Notes under the pieces: generated by a model
The model's database searches: none
Told to the model about the DNA's origin: nothing
Seen by the model: the letters and a program-made list of their open reading frames with translations, nothing else
Program-made: the position numbers and the translations under genes
Source of the DNA: Streptomyces sp. SW4
Lineage (GTDB): Bacteria; Actinomycetota; Actinomycetes; Streptomycetales; Streptomycetaceae
NCBI GenBank assembly: GCA_003248315.1
Contig: QKWM01000004.1
Span: 1,364,001 to 1,428,000 of the forward strand
Length of the DNA stretch: 64,000 nt
Direction of reading: 5' to 3'
Shown: one piece after another, positions 41,960 to 52,807 of the stretch
Numbering within the stretch: position 1 is the first letter of the stretch
Layout of the letters: each line of letters opens with the position of its first letter

Positions 41960-44173
41960 TCAGGTCGTGCCGGACGGGGTCTCGCCGCCCGCGCCGCCCG
42001 GGTGAGGGCTCGCCGGTGCTGTGGGGGTCGCGGGGCCTGTGAGGTTCGTGGGGTCTGCGGGACCTGTGAGGTTGGCGGGGCCTGCGGGGTTTGCGTGACT
42101 TGTGAGGTTCGTGGGATCTGCGGGGCCAGCGGGGTCCGTGCTCGTGGGTGCGGGGCTCGTGCCGGGCCGGGGGCGGCCGTGGGCGGTGACGCCGGGCCGG
42201 AGGCGGCCGGGGATCGGCCGAGGGGCCGGGCTGCGGGTCGGAGAGAAGGCCGGGCGGTGGGCCGGACAAGGGGCCGGACAGAGGGTCGGCCGGGGCACCG
42301 GGTCCAGCGGCAGGAAGTCGTAGGGCTCGTCGTCGTCCTGCTCCGCGTCCGGTCCGGGTGCGGGGGACGCGGGCGCCGTCCTGCCGCGGCGTGAGCCCTT
42401 CCGGCCCGCCGGTCGCGGCGAGCCCTTCGGTTGTTTCCGTGCCTTGCGTTCCTTCTGCTCCGCCCGCTCCCCGGCCGGTTCCACCCGCTCCCCGGCCGGT
42501 TCCGCCGGTTCCGCGGAGGTCTTGCGCTCCTCGGGCGCCTCGGTCTCCTTGGGCTCCTTTGGCCCCTTGGGCTCCTTGCGTCGCGTCAGCCAGTCGCCCA
42601 TCGACGGCAGCGGTACGCGCAGGCGCGGCTCGGCCGGGGCGTCCGGCGCCTGGACGGCGGCCGCCGGCCCGGTCCGCTCCAGTCGCCCGCCCCGGCACCG
42701 CCAGGCCCGGACCACCAGTGCCACCGGCACCGCCAGCACCGCGACCCACGCCAGGGTCGCGCCCCCGACCTGCCACCAGACCGGCCCGAACCGGGCGAGG
42801 GCGGCCACCCGAGCGGACCGCCGGCCGCCGCCGCGAGCAGCGCCGCCAGGACCGCGCAGAGCACCGCCGCCAGCAGGGCGGCCACCATGGTCCGCCGGTT
42901 CGACCAGGGCAGGTACACCGCGCCCGGGGCGCTCCCCTCCGGAGCGGCACCGCCCGGCATGGTCCACTCCGGAACGGTTCCCTTCGGCGCCGTCCCCTTC
43001 GGCGTGGTTCCCTCCGGCGCGGGTTCGTCCGTCGTGGCCGTCGTGGCCGCCCGCGCCGTGAACCACCCGACCGTCAGCCCGGCCGCCACCGGCACCGCCC
43101 CTGCCGCCCAGTGCAGGGGTGTGCCGGGGCCGGGGTCCGGCACCGCCGCCAGCAGCGGGAACGGCGGCAGCAGCGGAGCCGGGGCGGAGGAGAACGGGTC
43201 CACCACATGGCCGGTGCCGAGGACGAAACCCGGTCCCAGGGAGTACGCCGCCGCCCACACCGCGGCGTTCGGCACGAGGGCCAGACACAGCAGCAGTACG
43301 GCGAACTGCCCGACCAGCCCTCCGTGAGCCGTTGGAACGATGTCCGGGCCGCGGCGTTGTGCCACACCAGCGACACCGTCAGCAGCAGCGCCCCGCCCCG
43401 ACGAGCACCGCCGCACCGGCGCACGCGGCGCGTGTCGCGGCGCCCAGGCGGGCGTCCGGCTCGACGATCAGCTCACGCACCGCCCGGGGCAGCCGGGCCA
43501 GCGCGCGGCCCACCGGACCGCCGGGCCGGCCGAACGCCGTCCACACCCCGGCGGCCGCCGCCCCCATGACGACCAGCGGCAGACAGACCGCCACCGACGC
43601 CCACGCGGGCCGGAGCGCCCCGCCGGAGGCGTAGAGGACCACGGGTGTGCCGACGGCCAGGTAGCCGAGGACGACGCCCGTCCAGGCGATGCGCGCGGAG
43701 ACGGGCGGCGGCCCCGCGTCCCGGTGCGCTCCCCCGGCCAGCGGCACACCCGCGCCGGGCCCGGAGCCCACGGCGATCCCCACACCGGATCCGGGGTCCG
43801 TCGCGTCGCGGGCCGCCCGGTGCACCAGCCACACCGGCAGCAGGAGCAGGAGCAGCGGGGTGACACCGACGGGGGCGGGGACGCCGGAGAGGGTGTCGGT
43901 GCGGACCAGTTCCACGCCGTGCGACAGCACCCACAGCGAGGCGGCGACGTGCAGCGCGCCGCCGGGGCCGTTGTCGGGGTAGGGGGAGCTGACCCACAGC
44001 ACCATCACGAGCATGGCGAAGGACGCCACGCCCAGCCCCGCCGCCAGGGCGCCGCCCAGCAGGCCGTCGGCCAGGCCGGGCGAACGGTCGCGCCACCGGG
44101 CGCGCAGGACGGAGACGGGCGAGGGGGAGGGCGAGGGCGGTCGGCGAGCGGTCGTCTGCGTCACGCCCGCCAT
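41960..44173 (-). CDS. Large polytopic membrane protein, DUF6350 type (apparent frameshifts)
   Basis: Corrected length 738 from ATG 44173. About ten membrane helices are visible in the first 480 residues (for example [54 protein letters not shown] and [21 protein letters not shown]). A highly charged Lys/Glu/Pro tail follows, ending in degenerate five-residue repeats (NLTGPA, ADPTN). The DUF6350 family is streptomycete-wide and uncharacterised; it sits near purHN and the sigma-like gene. One-base losses near 43395, 43320 and 42812. Confidence 0.7.
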
Positions 44174-44278
44174 GCTCCCAACGACACGCGCTTTCCCGTC
44201 GTAACAGGCGAAGGACCGTGGTGTCGCTCAATATACGTTTATGTTCTTTTTTGTACGGCGCGTAGGGAGGGGCGCCCT

Positions 44279-45711
44279 GTGACGCGGAGCCCTGCGACCC
44301 CGCTTCCCTCTCCCAAGACCCGTCGACGCCTGCGTGAGGCCGCCTCTTTGACCCGTACTCAGGTGGCGGAACGGGTGGGGGTCACCCGCGAGACGGTACG
44401 CGCGTGGGAGAGCGGCCGTTCGACCCCGCGCGGCCGGAAGCGGGAGGCGTACGCGAAGCTGCTGCGCGCGCTGGAGGAACGGGTGGGGGTGACGGTCGGT
44501 CAGGAGGCCGGGAGCGCCGCGGTCCCGGTGGCGGCGGGGTGGGTTCCGCGTCGGCGGGATCCGGCGCCGGGGTCGGTGGGGCGAGGCCGGCGGGAGCGGG
44601 GTCGGCGGCAGCGGGGTCGGCGGCAGCGGGGCGAGTGCGTCCGACGGGGACGAACGCGGCCTCGGACGGAAACCCGCCACCGGCGAGGACCCCGCCACCG
44701 GGAGGTCCCCCACCGCCGGGAGGAGCCCGCCCTCGCGAAGGAACTCGGGGAGGGACCCGGGGAGGAGCCCGGGGAGGGACCCGGGGAGGAATCCGGCGAA
44801 GGATTCGAGCACGACCGCGGGGGCGAACCCGGGGCGTCCCCGTCACCGGGGAGGAGTCCGGCGCCGAGGCGGCCGGGACGGCGGGCGGGGACGGAGCGGG
44901 GACGGGAGCCCCCGGTCTGACGCCCGCTCAGGCCTTCGACGCGCTGTACGCCTTCTGCGCCCCCTCCCTCGTACGGCAGACGTATCTGCTGACCGGCCGC
45001 CGCGAACTGGCCCGGGAGTCGGTCGAGCGGGCCTTCCAGCTCGCGTGGGACCGCTGGCCGGAAGTGGCCCGCGACCGTGACCCGGCGGGCTGGGTCCGGG
45101 CGGCGGCGTACGAGTACGCGGTCTCCCCCTGGCACCGGTTCCGGCTGCGCTACCGGCACCCAGAGGCCCCGCCCGCCGAGGCCGCCGACCGGGCCCTGAT
45201 GGACGTCCTGCTGAAGCTGCCGCCGCCGCGCCGCCGCACGCTCCTCCTGCACGACGGTCTCGGCCTCGGGCTGCCCGAGACGGCGGCGGAGACGGAGGCG
45301 ACCACGGCGGCCACCGCGTCGCGGCTGCTGCGCGCCCGCAGGGCCGTCGCCGACCGCCTGCCCGAGCTGGCCGACCCGCGGGAGCTGCACCGGAGGCTGG
45401 CCGAACTGGCGGCGACCGAGCGGCTGCGAGCCCCGGAACCTCCGGCGGTACGGGTGGGCAGCGAGCGCCGGGCCCGGTTCTGGACCCGCGCGGCCATCGC
45501 GTTCACGGTCGCCCTGATCGGCACCACCGCGCTGACCCTGCGGACGGCTCCCACGCAGTACGAGGCACCGGTGCCGCCCGGGGAGACGGTGCGGGGCGTG
45601 CCGCCGCGGCAGGCTCCGGGGCCGCTGTCGGAGGAGGAGCTGGAGCTGCGGGCCAAGCTGCGCGGGGAGCTGGAGAGCGGGACGCAGCGGCTGGTGCCGC
45701 AGGCCCGCTGA
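44279..45711 (+). CDS. HTH / ECF sigma-like / transmembrane fusion protein (apparent frameshifts)
   Basis: GTG 44279 follows GGGAGGGG. Residues about 8-65 form a XRE-type HTH (LTRTQVAERVGVTRETVRAWESGR). A long Gly/Ser/acidic linker follows, where the frame changes at least once between 44500 and 44850. Then comes a sigma-region-2-like helix set (FDALYAFCAPSLVRQTYLLTGRRELA) and a region-4-like segment (LMDVLLKLPPPRRRTLLLHDG). One membrane helix (AAIAFTVALIGTTALTL) and a short outer tail end at 45711. The combination suggests a membrane-tethered regulator. About 477 residues. Confidence 0.65.
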
Positions 45712-45780
45712 GCGGGGCCGCCGAGCGGGGCCGCCGAGCGGACGGACGGAGTCTCACGGCGGCGGACGGACGAAGCGACG

Positions 45781-45814
45781 CGAGGGCCCGCCCCTGATCG
45801 GGGGCGGGCCCTCG
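45781..45814. terminator. Strong bidirectional terminator before sucD end
   Basis: Perfect 14-bp arms CGAGGGCCCGCCCC (45781-45794) and GGGGCGGGCCCTCG (45801-45814), 6-nt loop, between convergent genes ending at 45711 and 45882. Just before it, 45712-45745 repeats GAGCGGGGCCGCC. Confidence 0.88.
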
Positions 45815-45881
45815 GTGTCACGCGTCGGCCGGTACCGGCCGGTGTGTGCCGGTGCCGGCCGGTGTCAGCGGTGTGCCGGTG

Positions 45882-46766
45882 TCAGCCGGCCAGGATCTCG
45901 CGCGCCAGCTTCGCGGTCTCGGTCGGCGTCTTGCCGACCTTGACGCCGGCGGCCTCCAGGGCCTCCTTCTTGGCCTGGGCCGTGCCGGAGGAGCCGGAGA
46001 CGATGGCGCCGGCGTGGCCCATGGTCTTGCCCTCGGGCGCGGTGAAGCCCGCGACGTAGCCGACGACCGGCTTGGTCACGTTCTCCTTGATGTAGGCCGC
46101 GGCCCGCTCCTCGGCGTCGCCGCCGATCTCACCGATCATGACGATCAGGTCGGTGTCGGGGTCGTCCTGGAACGCCTTCAGCGCGTCGATGTGGGTGGTG
46201 CCGATGATCGGGTCACCGCCGATGCCGACGCAGGTGGAGAAGCCGATGTCCCGCAGCTCGTACATCATCTGGTACGTCAGCGTGCCGGACTTCGACACCA
46301 GGCCGATGCGGCCCGGCTTGGTGATGTCGGCCGGGATGATGCCGGCGTTCGACTGACCGGGGGTGATCAGGCCGGGGCAGTTCGGGCCGATGATGCGGGT
46401 CTTGTTGCCCTTCTGGCCGGCGTACGCCCAGAAGTAGGCCGTGTCGTGCACCGCGATGCCCTCGGTGATGACGACCGCGAGCGGGATCTCGGCGTCGATG
46501 GCCTCGACGACGGCGTCCTTGGTGAACTTCTCCGGGACGAAGATGACCGTGACGTCGGCGCCGGTCTTCTCGATGGCCTCCTTGACGGTGCCGAAGACCG
46601 GGACCTCGGTGCCGTCGAAGTCGACCGTCGTGCCCGCCTTGCGCGGGTTCACGCCGCCGACGATGTTGGTGCCGGAAGCCAGCATGCGCCGGGTGTGCTT
46701 CTGGCCCTCGGAGCCGGTCATGCCCTGGACGATGACCTTGGATTCCTTGGTGAGGAAGATAGCCAT
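45882..46766 (-). CDS. sucD: Succinyl-CoA synthetase alpha subunit
   Basis: Converts succinyl-CoA to succinate with nucleotide phosphorylation. 294 residues, intact. CoA-binding N-terminus [15 protein letters not shown], the [15 protein letters not shown] loop, and the phosphorylated His in [10 protein letters not shown]. It follows sucC by 21 bp. Confidence 0.96.
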   Translation of the reverse strand: MAIFLTKESKVIVQGMTGSEGQKHTRRMLASGTNIVGGVNPRKAGTTVDFDGTEVPVFGTVKEAIEKTGADVTVIFVPEKFTKDAVVEAIDAEIPLAVVITEGIAVHDTAYFWAYAGQKGNKTRIIGPNCPGLITPGQSNAGIIPADITKPGRIGLVSKSGTLTYQMMYELRDIGFSTCVGIGGDPIIGTTHIDALKAFQDDPDTDLIVMIGEIGGDAEERAAAYIKENVTKPVVGYVAGFTAPEGKTMGHAGAIVSGSSGTAQAKKEALEAAGVKVGKTPTETAKLAREILAG

Positions 46767-46787
46767 GGTGTTCTGGTACCTCGTCCC

Positions 46788-47969
46788 TTACTTCGCGGCA
46801 GCAGCCAGCTCGGCGGCCTTGTCGGCCGCGCCGTCCATGGTGTCCACCTGCTGAACGAGCGGGTGGTTCGCGTCCGTCAGGATCTTGCGGCCCAGCTCGG
46901 CGTTGTTGCCGTCGAGGCGCACGACCAGCGGCTTGTTGACCTCTTCGCCCTTGCTCTTGAGCAGCTCCAGTGCCTGCACGATGCCGTTGGCCACGGCGTC
47001 GCAGGCGGTGATGCCACCGAAGACGTTGACGAAGACGGACTTGACGTCCGGGTCGCCGAGGATGATCTCCAGGCCGTTCGCCATGACCTCGGCGGAGGCG
47101 CCGCCACCGATGTCGAGGAAGTTGGCGGGCTTGACGTTGTCGTGCTTCTCGCCGGCGTACGCGACGACGTCCAGGGTCGACATGACCAGGCCGGCGCCGT
47201 TGCCGATGATGCCGACCTCGCCGTCGAGCTTGACGTAGTTGAGGTTCTTCTCCTTGGCGGCGGCCTCGAGCGGGTTGGCCGCGGCCTTGTCGTGGAGGGC
47301 CTCGAAGTCGGGGTGGCGGAACTCGGCGTTGTCGTCCAGCGACACCTTGCCGTCGAGGGCGATGACGTCACCGGAGGCCACCTTGGCCAGCGGGTTGACC
47401 TCGACCAGGAGGGCGTCCTCCTTGATGAAGGTGTCCCACAGCTTGACCAGGACGTTCACGACCTTGTCGGCGACCTCGGCCGGGAACTTCGCGGCCTCGA
47501 CGATCTCGCGCGCCTTCGCCTCGGTCACGCCCTCGATCGGGTCGATCGGCGTCTTGGCGACCGCCTCCGGACGGGTGGCGGCCACCTCCTCGATCTCCAC
47601 GCCGCCCTCGACGGAGGCGATGGAGAGGAAGGTGCGGTTGGCACGGTCGAGGAGGAAGGAGACGTAGTACTCCTCGACGATCTCCGGAGCGGTCTCGGCG
47701 ATCATCACCTTGTGGACCGTGTGGCCCTTGATGTCCATGCCGAGGATGTCCGTCGCGCGGGCGACGGCCTCGTCCGGGGTGGCGGCCAGCTTCACGCCAC
47801 CGGCCTTGCCGCGGCCACCGACCTTCACCTGAGCCTTGACGACGGACTTGCCGCCCAGACGCTCGGTGATCTCGCGCGCCGCCTCAGGCGTGTCGATGAC
47901 TTCACCGGCCAGCACCGGTACATCGTGCTTGGCGAAGAGGTCCCTCGCCTGGTACTCGAACAGGTCCAC
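46788..47969 (-). CDS. sucC: Succinyl-CoA synthetase beta subunit
   Basis: The nucleotide-binding partner of SucD. 393 residues, intact, starting [22 protein letters not shown]-grasp core features include [18 protein letters not shown], and the subunit-contact and phosphate region is [14 protein letters not shown] with [10 protein letters not shown]. sucC is first in the pair. A weak TAACCT -10 box lies about 130 bp upstream on the minus strand. Confidence 0.96.
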   Translation of the reverse strand: MDLFEYQARDLFAKHDVPVLAGEVIDTPEAAREITERLGGKSVVKAQVKVGGRGKAGGVKLAATPDEAVARATDILGMDIKGHTVHKVMIAETAPEIVEEYYVSFLLDRANRTFLSIASVEGGVEIEEVAATRPEAVAKTPIDPIEGVTEAKAREIVEAAKFPAEVADKVVNVLVKLWDTFIKEDALLVEVNPLAKVASGDVIALDGKVSLDDNAEFRHPDFEALHDKAAANPLEAAAKEKNLNYVKLDGEVGIIGNGAGLVMSTLDVVAYAGEKHDNVKPANFLDIGGGASAEVMANGLEIILGDPDVKSVFVNVFGGITACDAVANGIVQALELLKSKGEEVNKPLVVRLDGNNAELGRKILTDANHPLVQQVDTMDGAADKAAELAAAAK

Positions 47970-48316
47970 GCGCTTCCGTCCCTATCAGTGATCTCGCGGT
48001 TCGTTGGATGCGTGGGCGTGCCGCGAAGGGCAACGTGACGTCCGCATGTGTCACAAGGGAGGCGCACACGGTGTCCGAGCGCGCGGCATGTCCGTCTCGC
48101 AGGTTATCGCCGCTTGCGGGGGTGCCCTAAATCGAGGGTCACACCTGAGCGGTGATACCTGTCACATGATGCCGTACTCACCGGCACGGCGTGCCGGACG
48201 TGAGGGACGCCGGCCGGACGGGCGAAGGGCCTCACCGGGCTGGGGTCGACCCGGTGAGGCCGTGGAGCGCCCCGTGGGGGCCGCCGGATGCGGCCCCGGC
48301 CGGGGTGCGGGCCGGG

Positions 48317-48340
48317 CGGTCCCCACCCCAATGGGGACCG
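48317..48340. terminator. Hairpin in the sucC upstream region
   Basis: CGGTCCCCA (48317-48325) and TGGGGACCG (48332-48340), 6-nt loop. It could end the minus-strand transcript of the secreted-protein gene before it reaches sucC. Confidence 0.5.
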
Positions 48341-48567
48341 ATCGGCCCGGTTCGCGGGGCCGGGCCGGACGGGGGCCGACGGCTTTCGGCCCACGTCCGG
48401 CGCGGCGCTCCGCGAAGTCCGTGATCACGGATGTCCGGTCGCGCGGGATGTACGCGCTTCCGCTCACGCACCGTCCCTGCCCCGCCTCCGGGGCCGGCCA
48501 CCTGGTGGGCCCCGCCTCCGGCGGCCGGCCACCTGGTGCGGTCGCCCGGCCCGGTACCGGCCATCAG

Positions 48568-48621
48568 GCCTGGCGCGGTCGCCGGGCCTGGCGCGGTCGC
48601 CGGGCCTGGCACGGTCGCCGG
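48568..48621. repeat. 18-bp tandem repeat, three copies
   Basis: Unit GCCTGGCGCGGTCGCCGG at 48568-48585, 48586-48603 and 48604-48621, the last with one change (GGCACGG). Confidence 0.85.
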
Positions 48622-48695
48622 GCCCGGAGGCGGCCGTCGGGGCCGGAGGCGGTCGTCGGGGCCGGGACCGCCGTCAGGCAGGCCCAGGGGTGACC

Positions 48696-48771
48696 GTCAG
48701 GCCTGGTGGTGGCCGTCAGGCCTGATGGTGGCCGTCAGGCCTGATGGTGGCCGTCAGGCCTGGTGGTGGCC
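48696..48771. repeat. 19-bp tandem repeat, four copies, spanning a stop codon
   Basis: Unit GTCAGGCCTGGTGGTGGCC starts at 48696, 48715, 48734 and 48753; the middle two copies read GATGG. The fourth copy encodes the last residues and the stop of the secreted protein at 48754. Confidence 0.9.
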
Positions 48772-50000
48772 GTCGATGCCGACGTGCTGCGCGTAGCCGG
48801 GGGTCACGGCGTGCGCCACGCCCTGGGCGCCGGCGACGGCGTTGCCGGCCAGCGGCACACCGGTCTCCTGGACCGTGCCGGCCAGCTCCTGGCCGAACGG
48901 CGCCACCTGCCCGGCGACCCCGTGCGCGAACGGAGCCACGTCGCCGGCGACACCGCCCGCGAAGGGCACCGCGTGGCCGGCCACGCCGTACGCCAGGTCC
49001 GCGGCGCTCGCGCCGACGCCCTCGGCGACCGGCCGCACGGTCTCCACCACGGTGTCGACCACGGGCAGAACCGCTCCGGCGACCCCGCCGCGAACGGCGG
49101 GACCTCGCCCGCCACCCCTTCGGCGAACGGCCCGGCCTGGCCGGTCACACCGTGCGCGAGCGGCGGCACCTGCTCCGCCACGCCACCGGCGAACGGCCGC
49201 ACGTCGCCCACGACGCCGTACGCCAGACCCGTCGCGTCCGTCACGGCCTGCCCGGCGACGGGCAGCGCGGTGTCCACGGCGGCGCCGGCCAGCGGCGGCA
49301 GGACGGCGTCGACGGTGGCGTCGGTGTCGCCCGTGACCTGGCCGAGCGCGTCCGCGGCGACCGGCTGCACGCCCCGCACGGTCTCGTCGGCGACCGACCG
49401 GACGCCGGCCACCGCGTTCGTGGCGACCGGCACGGCGCCGTCGACGGCACGCGCCGCGACCGGCGGGGTGACCGCGTGGGCCGTCTCGTCCACGACCGGG
49501 GTCGCGGTGCCGGCGACGTGGCCGGGGACTCCGCCGACGCTGTCCTGCGCCGCGGTCGAGGCCTTCTCCAGCTCCGGGGCGAAGGCGGAGAGGGGACCGA
49601 AGAGGTAGTCGATGTCCGCGTCGGCGGTCGCTTCGGCAGCCGCCTCGGCGGTGGCGGCCGTCCGGCCGGTGGCCTCGGCGGCGGTGACGGCGGCCTGGCC
49701 GGTGGTCCGGTCGACGGTGGCGGTGGCGGTGGCGCGGTCGGCGGTGGCGGTGGCGCGGTCGGAGGTCCGGTCGGCGTCGGCCGTGACGCCGTTCGCGGCG
49801 GTCGTCACGCCCTCCACGGCGGTCGTCACGCCGTCCACGGCGGACGCGGCCTTGGACTCGGCCGCGTCGGCGGCCGGCACGTCCGGGACGGAGACGGGTG
49901 CGGCGGGCAGCTCGTCGGCGCTGGCCACGGCGGAACCCAGGGCCCACGCTCCGGTGACGCCGGCGGCTATGACGATGGACCGGCGGATGTTCTTGTTCAT
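48754..50000 (-). CDS. Secreted repetitive Ala/Val/Pro-rich protein (apparent frameshift)
   Basis: Corrected length 415. A signal peptide (NIRRSIVIAAGVTGAWALGSAVASADE, cleaved near residue 28; shown in parts: RRSIVIAAGVTG) starts at ATG 50000. The mature protein is low complexity. Its C-terminal half repeats units of about 11-22 residues of the form PFAHGVAGQVAPF, PFAEGVAGEVPPF and PFAGGVAGDVAPF. The centre has runs of RATATADRAT type. No catalytic motif. One base lost near 49085. A structural or surface protein is likely; the family is unknown to me. Confidence 0.7.
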
Positions 50001-50208
50001 GAGTACGTCAGGGTCCTTGCGAGTTGTGGGGACATTTCCGGTGCCGGGCCGAGGAGGACGCGAACACCGGCGCGGATGCGCTCCGGCCCGGCGGTCTCGT
50101 CGAGGTGTGGCTCCGGCGGCTGCCGCCCGGGACGCGGAAGGGCGTCCGGGCGGGAGGGCAGACCTTTCCGCCCCCGCGCGGCAGGTCTACGGCGGGGGAA
50201 GGCCTGCC

Positions 50209-51315
50209 CTAGGCGGGAGAAACCGGAATGTCCTGGTACCGGTCGCGGGTCCCGTACGCCTCCGCGCGCGCGACGGCGCCGGGCGCCAGCCGGAGGGGGA
50301 CGGGCTGCTGGACCGTGACGGCGTGCGCGTCACCGTGTCGGGGCGCGCCGTTGTCCGCCGCCGCACGGCCGGCCGGCTCGCCGTCGTGGCCGTCGGACGG
50401 CGCGTGAGGGCCGGGGACGGGAAGCCCCGGCGCGGGCCCGGTCGACCTGCCGTCGCCCGCGGACGTGCGCGAGTGCGAGGCCGGCAGGGCGAGGTGCGGC
50501 CCGTGGGCGAGTGCCCGCGCTCCGGGCGCGCCCGGCCGGGTGCCGGCCGGGGTGTCGGAGGCCCCGGGCTCGGCGGCGCGGGCGTGGGAGGCACGGGGAT
50601 CGGGGGCGGGAGTCTCCTGGGCGTCGCCCGTGGCCGGGACGGGCAGGGAAGCCGTCGGCGGCGCGGGGAACGCCGGGAAGCCCGGGAACGCCGGGGTGGC
50701 CGGGAACGCCGGGGTGTCCGGGGCCGGCAGCGGGGACGCGGGGAGCGGCGCGAACTCGGACAGGCCGGGCAGCCCACCCAGAACCGGCCGCTCGACCGCC
50801 CCGCTCACCCGGGCGGGCCCGGTCGCCGCGATCTCCTCGACGGCGCCGATCGCGTCCGAGGTAACGGAGCCTGTGGAGGCCGTGGCGGCCGTGGCGGCCT
50901 CCGAGACTGCGGGGATTTCGGAGGTTTCGGAGGTTTCGGAGGTCGCGGAGGCCACAGCGGCCGCGGCGGAGTGGGCTGCGCCCGCAACGTCTCTCACCGT
51001 GCGCGCCGCTTCTCGCACCGGCCCCTCGGACGGCGCCGGCCCCTCGGGGCGTCGTACCGGCGCCTCGGACCGGTCGCCGCCCGCTGCGGGGGACCGCCCG
51101 GCGAGGGCGTCCGGCACCGTGGCGACGGCGTCCGACGCCGAGGCAGCCGCTCCCGGCCGTGTCACGCCGCCGTCGGCCGCCTGCGCCCGCTCCCCGCAGC
51201 ACAGGCCGAGGACGAACACCGCGCCCACGAGCAGCGCCAACTGGAGCGCACGCCGCCCGGCCACCGCGTGCAGCACACGCCGGGCGGCTCCGGGCAGAGC
51301 GGCTGACCAGGTCAC
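50209..51315 (-). CDS. Secreted Pro/Ala-rich low-complexity protein
   Basis: 368 residues, intact, from GTG 51315 with GGAGGAA upstream. The signal or anchor helix (residues about 20-42) is LALLVGAVFVLGLCCGERAQA. The mature region is disordered, with TSETSETSE and FPATPAFPGFPAFPAPP repeats and a His-containing polar tail. It follows the same strand as, and lies 208 bp before, the other secreted repetitive protein. No family recognised. Confidence 0.65.
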   Translation of the reverse strand: MTWSAALPGAARRVLHAVAGRRALQLALLVGAVFVLGLCCGERAQAADGGVTRPGAAASASDAVATVPDALAGRSPAAGGDRSEAPVRRPEGPAPSEGPVREAARTVRDVAGAAHSAAAAVASATSETSETSEIPAVSEAATAATASTGSVTSDAIGAVEEIAATGPARVSGAVERPVLGGLPGLSEFAPLPASPLPAPDTPAFPATPAFPGFPAFPAPPTASLPVPATGDAQETPAPDPRASHARAAEPGASDTPAGTRPGAPGARALAHGPHLALPASHSRTSAGDGRSTGPAPGLPVPGPHAPSDGHDGEPAGRAAADNGAPRHGDAHAVTVQQPVPLRLAPGAVARAEAYGTRDRYQDIPVSPA

Positions 51316-51645
51316 GAGGGGAGGTTCCTCCGAACGGCGAAGGGCGGACGACGGACGACGGACGGTGGACGGCGGACAAGGGACGGCGGGCAGGTGAGGG
51401 GCAGCGGGCGCAGGCGGCGAACCGGCGAACCGGCCGGTCAACGGAGTACCGGCCGACGGACGGCGACGACTCGCGTCGGGAGCGACGGGCCGGCCGGCCA
51501 GGTGCCGCCGAGCGGACCATGACGCACCGCTGACGGGCGTCGATCCTCGCACGGGACGCCTGAGGTTGCGCAAGCCCTCCGTTACCGATGGGTAGTCATG
51601 TCCCTTTTGCTGGGACGAGTCGGGCGGTGACGGATCGACATGTCG
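51316..51645. other. 330-bp gap with heptamer repeats
   Basis: Between the VWA gene end and the secreted-protein start. It contains six tandem 7-bp units (GGACGAC, GGACGGT, GGACGGC and variants) at 51346-51387. No gene is seen. Confidence 0.55.
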
Positions 51646-52807
51646 TCACGCCGTGTCCGGTATCGGCAGCGGGCGCTTCTCGATCGCCGCCGCCATCACC
51701 TCCGGGAAGAGGTCGGGCGTGCAGGCGAACGCCGGTGCTCCCAGCCCGCGAGCGCGGCGGCGTGCTCCCGGTCGTAGGCGGGCGCTCCCTCGTCGGACAG
51801 GGCGAGCAGCGTCACGAACTGCACGCCCGACGCCTTCATCGCCGCGACCCGCTTGAGCATCTCGTTGCGTATGCCCCCTTCGTAGAGGTCGCTGATCAGG
51901 ACGACGACCGTCTCGGATGGCCGGGTGATCCGGGACTGGCAGTAGGCCAGGGCGCGGTTGATGTCCGTGCCGCCGCCGAGCTGTGTGCCGAAGAGGACGT
52001 CGACGGGGTCGTCGAGCTGGTCGGTGAGGTCGACGACCGCCGTGTCGAAGACGACGAGCCGGGTGCTGACCGACCGCATGGACGCCAGCACCGCGCCGAA
52101 CACCGAGGCGTAGACGACGGACGCCGCCATCGATCCCGACTGGTCGACGCAGAGGACGACCTCCTTCTTCACCGACTGCGAGGCCCGCCCGTAGCCGATG
52201 AGCCGCTCGGGCACGACCGTCCGGTACTCCGGCAGGTAGTGCTTGAGGTTGGCCGCGATCGTGCGGTTCCAGTCGATGTCGTGGTGGCGCGGCCGGTGGA
52301 CGCGGGCACTGCGGTCGAGGGCGCCGGTGAGGGTGGCCCGGGTGCGGGTGGCGAGCCGCTTCTCCAGGTCCTCGACGACCTTGCGCACGACGGCCCGTGC
52401 CGTCTCCTTGGTCGTCTCCGGCATCGCCTTGTTCAGCGACAGCAGCGTGCCGACGAGATGCACGTCGGCCTCGACCGCCTCGAGCATCTCCGGCTCCAGC
52501 AGCAGGGTGGCCAGGCCGAGCCGGTCGATGGCGTCGCGCTGCATGACCTGGACGACGGAGGACGGGAAGTACGTCCGGATGTCCCCAGCCAGCGCGCCAC
52601 GGACGGCGCCGACGCGCCCAGCCCGGCCGCGCGCTCCCGCCCGTTCCGCGGTGTGCCGGCCTTGCCGTAGAGCGCGGCGAGCGCGCCGTCCATCGCGGCG
52701 TCCCGTCCGGACAGCGCGCATCCGGTGCCGTCGGCGGCCTCGCCGCCGAGCACCAGCCGCCATCGCCTCAGCCGCTCGTGCGCCGGGTCCACCAGCTCGG
52801 CCGTCAT
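51646..52807 (-). CDS. VWA-domain protein of the five-gene system (apparent frameshifts)
   Basis: Corrected length 387. The first 170 residues are helical. The C-terminal von Willebrand A domain keeps the metal site: DQSGSMAAS (DxSxS), GTQLGGGTDINRAL (Thr) and ISDLYEGG (Asp). VWA proteins partner MoxR AAA+ ATPases in metal insertion or complex remodelling. ATG 52807 overlaps the DUF5682 stop (ATGA). One-base losses near 52590 and 51745. It is third in the moxR-DUF5682-VWA operon. Confidence 0.85.

Larger units (their letters stand above)
47970..48753. other. 784-bp intergenic region upstream of sucC
   Basis: It holds the sucC leader and promoter (about 47970-48180), a hairpin, and two tandem repeat arrays listed separately. 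Long open frames on both strands here are low-complexity by-products of G/C repeats and lack ribosome sites. Confidence 0.5.

Noticed and set aside
47970..48750. Overlapping Arg/Pro/Ala-rich open frames as genes
   Set aside because: No ribosome sites, unnatural codon pattern and composition explained by G/C tandem repeats.
48568..48771. CRISPR or attachment-site repeats upstream of sucC
   Set aside because: Tandem units without spacers; no integrase or tRNA is near.
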